Positions 6,781-9,482 of a stretch of DNA of 9,482 nucleotides are shown here, in pieces (position 1 is the stretch's first letter; the number at the start of each line of letters is the position of its first letter). A program made the translations under genes and the position numbers. A model generated the notes under the pieces. It searched no databases, was not told where the DNA came from, and saw only the letters and a list, made by a program, of their open reading frames with translations. The stretch comes from Anaerolineales bacterium. GTDB lineage: Bacteria; Chloroflexota; Anaerolineae; Anaerolineales; E44-bin32. The stretch lies in NCBI GenBank assembly GCA_030668545.1, contig DAOUTT010000058.1, positions 1-9,482 on the forward strand. The letters run 5' to 3'.

Positions 6781-7223
6781 CTATGGAACTCCAACTCCTT
6801 CGTACACTACATCCCCCTGAAATCTTCCTTCATCAACTTATTGAACTGCTCCAATCCGAAGGCGTCACCATAAGTTTAGAAGAATTCCATTTAAGAATTG
6901 ATAAGCTACCAGGCGAGGATCGTCTCCTTCTGGCCGTAGAAGGAGAACACCTGTATGGCTATGCGCATCTACGAATTGCGCATGATCTAATCGATTCAGA
7001 GACAGCAGTCGTCGTATCTGTTGTCGTCCGCGAGGATAGGAGACGCCAAGGAGTCGGAAGCCGGCTCATTGCAGCAGCCGAGACTTGGGCACGCCAATCA
7101 GGCCGCTCACGCCTTCTCCTGCGAACAGATGTTGTTCGAACAGGCGCGCACGCATTCTTCGTCGCCTTAGGTTATGACGGAAGCTCAACCCAGCTCGAAT
7201 TCATCCGCCATCTCTCCGATTAA
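6777..7223 (+). CDS. GNAT-family N-acetyltransferase
   Basis: A 148-residue GNAT protein that would transfer acetyl from acetyl-CoA to an amine; the substrate is unknown. Acetyl-CoA-binding motif A is clear: a beta strand VVVSVVV (78-84) followed by RRRQGVGSRLI (88-98), the R/Q-x-x-G-x-G pyrophosphate loop. Motif B appears as the strand RLLLRT and a helix with AHAFFVALGY (124-133), typical of small-molecule or protein acetyltransferases. The N-terminal 45 residues are less conserved and may shape the acceptor site. Its ATG overlaps the fmt stop as ATGA, implying translational coupling. A second in-frame ATG at 6783 has AGG about 7 nt upstream and is an equally likely start (146 residues). RimI-like ribosomal-protein acetylation is possible given the fmt linkage, but nothing in the sequence proves it. 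Confidence 0.85.
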   Translation: MTMELQLLRTLHPPEIFLHQLIELLQSEGVTISLEEFHLRIDKLPGEDRLLLAVEGEHLYGYAHLRIAHDLIDSETAVVVSVVVREDRRRQGVGSRLIAAAETWARQSGRSRLLLRTDVVRTGAHAFFVALGYDGSSTQLEFIRHLSD

Positions 7224-7257
7224 TTTCCCTCTCTCCTACGATTCGCTCCCTTTCGCG

Positions 7258-7285
7258 TTGACAAGCACCTGTTCTGTGAGAAAAT
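7258..7285 (+). promoter_or_regulatory. Promoter candidate for glpAB
   Basis: A perfect TTGACA -35 (7258-7263) is followed after 16 bp by GAAAAT (7280-7285), four of six -10 positions. The predicted start, about 7291-7293, is only a few bases before the glpA ATG at 7295, and no Shine-Dalgarno sequence precedes that ATG. I see no obvious GlpR- or CRP-like operator in the 71-bp gap. Confidence 0.45.
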
Positions 7286-7294
7286 GACCGCGGC

Positions 7295-8860
7295 ATGTCC
7301 TCTCTTTCCACTCAGGTTCTCGTCATCGGCGGCGGAGCGACCGGGCTCGGTATTGCCTGGGATGCTGCTTTGCGCGGCCTTAAAGTTGTCCTTATCGAAC
7401 AATCCGACATCGGCCAGGGCACATCAGGTCGTCATCATGGTTTGCTGCACTCTGGTGGTCGCTACGCTCTTTCCGATCCCGTCTCTGCTCGAGACTGCGC
7501 CTCTGAAAATCGCATTCTCAGAAAGATTGCTTCGCACACCATTGAAGATACCGGCGGACTTTTCGTAGCAACTCCGGCTGACCCAGTTGATTATCCTGAT
7601 CGATGGGTTAGTGCATGCTCCCAGTTAAACATTCCGGCAGAGGAGATTTCGCTCTCGGCAATGCTTGAACGAGAGCCATTGCTCAATCCGAGAATTTCGA
7701 GATCCTTTCTCGTTCAAGACGCATCTGTCGACTCCTTCGACCTGTCACACTTGTTAGTGAAAGGCATTCAGGAGCATGGCGGCGTTGTACTACTGCGTCA
7801 CAGATTGGAAAGTTTAATCAGACATCAAGATCGTTTGGTTGAAGCCAAGATCATAGATTTATCAAACGATAAAAGCCTAAGACTGTCCGCCAACCTCTTT
7901 GTCAACGCCGCGGGTCCGTGGGCAAAGACAATAACAACTATGGCGGGCGTTGAATTGCCCCTTGCCCTCGGCAAAGGGACACTTGTCGCCATGTCCCACC
8001 GTCTTGTCAACACCGTCGTTAACCGCTGTAAGCCGCCCTCAGACGGCGATATTATCGTCCCCGTAGGTACGGTCGCAATCCTTGGCACGACGGATGTTCC
8101 AGTCAAAGAACCCACTTCCTTGGATATTGAACCCTGGGAAGTCGATCTCTTACTCGCGGAAGGAGATCTTCTCCTGCCGGGATTGCGGGATAGCAGACCA
8201 CTTCGAACCTGGGCTGGTATTCGCCCACTTTACCAGCCAGCTGATAACGGTGACACACAAACCCGTGCCCTACTCCGAGCACATGTGATCCTGGACCACG
8301 AGGAGACCGATGGCCTTCAATGTTTTATCAGTGTGATCGGCGGCAAGCTGACGACTTTTAGATTGATGGCAGAGGAAGCGGTTGATCTTATTTGTGATAA
8401 GCTCGAAATTGATCAGAAGTGCTCCACTGCATCAACCCCCCTTCCGCATGAGAGCGGCCAATTCCTTAGCCTGCCCTCCCGTCTAGAGAAGCTCGAGCGC
8501 CAACATCCTCTCGCCACTACTGATCAGATTGTTTGCGAGTGTGAACTCGTCCTGCGCGGTGATATTGAGCTCGCTCTTGAAAAATCTGCCGCCGGCACCG
8601 AATTGGATGACCTCAGACGTGATCTGAGAATTGGAATGGGACCCTGCCAGGCTGGCTTTTGTGCTTTCCGCACATACGCGATTTCTTCAGAATATTACTC
8701 ATCACCCCCCTCTTTAAAAGGTCTCCATAACTTTCTATATGAGCGCTGGAAGGGAATAAGGCCTGTATCCTGGGGGAGCACACTCCAACAAATGGAATTC
8801 TCACGCCGTATCTACCTCGACTTGCTCGCCGCCGGTCCAAAATCGGAGAAGCGCTCTTGA
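7295..8860 (+). CDS. glpA: Anaerobic-type glycerol-3-phosphate dehydrogenase, FAD subunit A
   Basis: Oxidises sn-glycerol-3-phosphate to dihydroxyacetone phosphate with FAD, passing electrons through GlpB/GlpC to the quinone pool at the inner face of the membrane. The 521 residues align throughout with E. coli GlpA. Seen: the Rossmann FAD loop VLVIGGGATGLG (8-19), Glu35 at the end of the second strand, TSGRHHGLLHSGGRYA (43-58), NAAGPWA (204-210), GTTDVP (264-269), and GIRPL plus GGKLTTFRLMAE (349-360). The extra C-terminal BFD-like 2Fe-2S domain has VCEC (Cys414, Cys416) and CQAGFC (Cys451, Cys456), which separates GlpA from aerobic GlpD. ERWKGIRPVSWG (483-494) also matches GlpA. The ATG start is chosen because the FAD fold begins seven residues later. 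It is followed by glpB with a 4-bp overlap. Despite the 'anaerobic' name, the electron acceptor here is unknown. Confidence 0.96.
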   Translation: MSSLSTQVLVIGGGATGLGIAWDAALRGLKVVLIEQSDIGQGTSGRHHGLLHSGGRYALSDPVSARDCASENRILRKIASHTIEDTGGLFVATPADPVDYPDRWVSACSQLNIPAEEISLSAMLEREPLLNPRISRSFLVQDASVDSFDLSHLLVKGIQEHGGVVLLRHRLESLIRHQDRLVEAKIIDLSNDKSLRLSANLFVNAAGPWAKTITTMAGVELPLALGKGTLVAMSHRLVNTVVNRCKPPSDGDIIVPVGTVAILGTTDVPVKEPTSLDIEPWEVDLLLAEGDLLLPGLRDSRPLRTWAGIRPLYQPADNGDTQTRALLRAHVILDHEETDGLQCFISVIGGKLTTFRLMAEEAVDLICDKLEIDQKCSTASTPLPHESGQFLSLPSRLEKLERQHPLATTDQIVCECELVLRGDIELALEKSAAGTELDDLRRDLRIGMGPCQAGFCAFRTYAISSEYYSSPPSLKGLHNFLYERWKGIRPVSWGSTLQQMEFSRRIYLDLLAAGPKSEKRS

Positions 8861-9482
8861 CACATATCATTATTGTTGGTGGTGGTCTCACAGGGCTATT
8901 TGCGTCAATTCTCGCCGCCGATCGAGGAGCCAAAGTCACAACTGTCTTTAAAGGCCGCGGTGGGTTATCAATATCCCATGGCTGCCTCGATGTCCTGGAT
9001 AAAAGTGCACCTTCCAGATCTTTAACACTCCTTCCGAAGCAACACCCATATCAACTCACCGGTAAAACCCATCTTAAGGATTCGATTTCCAAGTTTCGAG
9101 ATCTGATGCTGCATGCCGGATATCCCTTTACAGGGAAGCTCTCGAAGAGCATGTCTATTCTTACTGCATTGGGATCCATCAAACGAACATCCTTTGCCCC
9201 TGCCGGCATCGCCAGGGGTGATCTCAACTCAGGCGGGTCTATCGTATTGGGACACTTCAGCGGTTTTCGGGATTTTTATCCCCGTATGATTCAAAAACGA
9301 GCGGCTCAAGCCGGTGTCAAGATTGCGAAAGTCATAGATTTGCCATTGCTCGAACCTCCTGATCGCAGAGATGCGTATTCTACAGATTACGCGCTCCTCT
9401 TTGAAGACACTGAATGGCGTGAGGAGATAATTCGCATGTGGAGGCCACTCCTTCCTGGGGTTAAGCGTCTCGGGCTTCCAGC
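8857..9482 (+). CDS. glpB: Glycerol-3-phosphate dehydrogenase subunit B, partial (3' end beyond window)
   Basis: This is an open frame from TTG 8857 to the window edge, 208 codons. It begins THIIIVGGGLTGLFAS, a flavin/NAD-binding Rossmann loop (Gly8, Gly9, Gly10, Gly13), and includes a HGCLDVLD segment that corresponds to the SSGSLDLL-type segment of GlpB, and GHFSGFRDFYPRM (132-144), close to the GISGFHDFQP-type segment of E. coli GlpB. GlpB is the FMN-containing partner of GlpA that helps pass electrons to GlpC. The TTG start is supported by GGAG (8845-8848) 8 nt upstream, by its 4-bp overlap with the glpA stop (TTGA), and by the lack of any ATG or GTG before the glycine loop. The C-terminal half and any glpC lie outside the window, so completeness cannot be judged. 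Confidence 0.92.
   Translation, partial: MTHIIIVGGGLTGLFASILAADRGAKVTTVFKGRGGLSISHGCLDVLDKSAPSRSLTLLPKQHPYQLTGKTHLKDSISKFRDLMLHAGYPFTGKLSKSMSILTALGSIKRTSFAPAGIARGDLNSGGSIVLGHFSGFRDFYPRMIQKRAAQAGVKIAKVIDLPLLEPPDRRDAYSTDYALLFEDTEWREEIIRMWRPLLPGVKRLGLP

Noticed and set aside
1..9482. Mobile elements, CRISPR arrays, tRNA or rRNA genes, toxin-antitoxin or defence islands.
   Set aside because: No direct-repeat arrays, terminal inverted repeats, transposase motifs or cloverleaf sequences were recognised by eye; coding density and content look like a stable chromosomal region.

Overview
The window looks like an ordinary chromosomal stretch of a mid-GC bacterium (by eye a little under 50% G+C). I see no insertion sequence, phage gene, CRISPR array, tRNA or rRNA. 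The lineage cannot be fixed from the sequence. The gene mix (an AAA+ ATPase of uncharacterised type, a GctB/IpdB-like CoA-transferase subunit, anaerobic-type GlpAB) and start codons that sit right behind -10 boxes without a Shine-Dalgarno sequence would fit a Chloroflexota-like organism, but this is a low-confidence guess.

Region 1 (about 1-3153, minus strand) is a tight operon-like run read leftward from a good promoter at 3125-3153: an AAA+ ATPase with an N-terminal winged-helix-like region, a cytoplasmic glycerophosphodiester phosphodiesterase 1 bp later, a CoA-transferase beta-like subunit overlapping the previous gene by 11 bp, and at the left edge the first 24 codons of a probable secreted protein with a signal peptide. 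The CoA-transferase-like protein has Ala where glutaconate CoA-transferase has its catalytic Glu, and no alpha subunit is visible beside it.

Region 2 (3154-3973) holds a single family-2 glycosyltransferase of the dolichyl/undecaprenyl-phosphate mannose or glucose synthase type. It is divergent from region 1, and its promoter places the transcription start at or next to the ATG.

Region 3 (3974-7223) contains recJ (ssDNA 5'-3' exonuclease, minus strand) divergent from fmt (methionyl-tRNA formyltransferase, plus strand). fmt is followed by a translationally coupled GNAT acetyltransferase.

Region 4 (7224-9482, plus strand) is a glycerol-3-phosphate dehydrogenase operon: glpA complete with its C-terminal 2Fe-2S domain, then glpB, which starts on TTG overlapping the glpA stop and runs off the right edge. 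A glpC would be expected next but is not visible. The phosphodiesterase of region 1 produces the glycerol-3-phosphate that GlpAB oxidises, so the window holds two steps of phospholipid-headgroup and glycerol catabolism, on separate transcripts.

No intergenic gap exceeds 300 bp; the largest is the recJ-fmt gap of 161 bp. I found no clearly novel multi-gene system. The points most worth a second look are the catalytic-Glu-less CoA-transferase homologue, the uncharacterised AAA+ ATPase heading its operon, and the apparent leaderless expression of several plus-strand genes.
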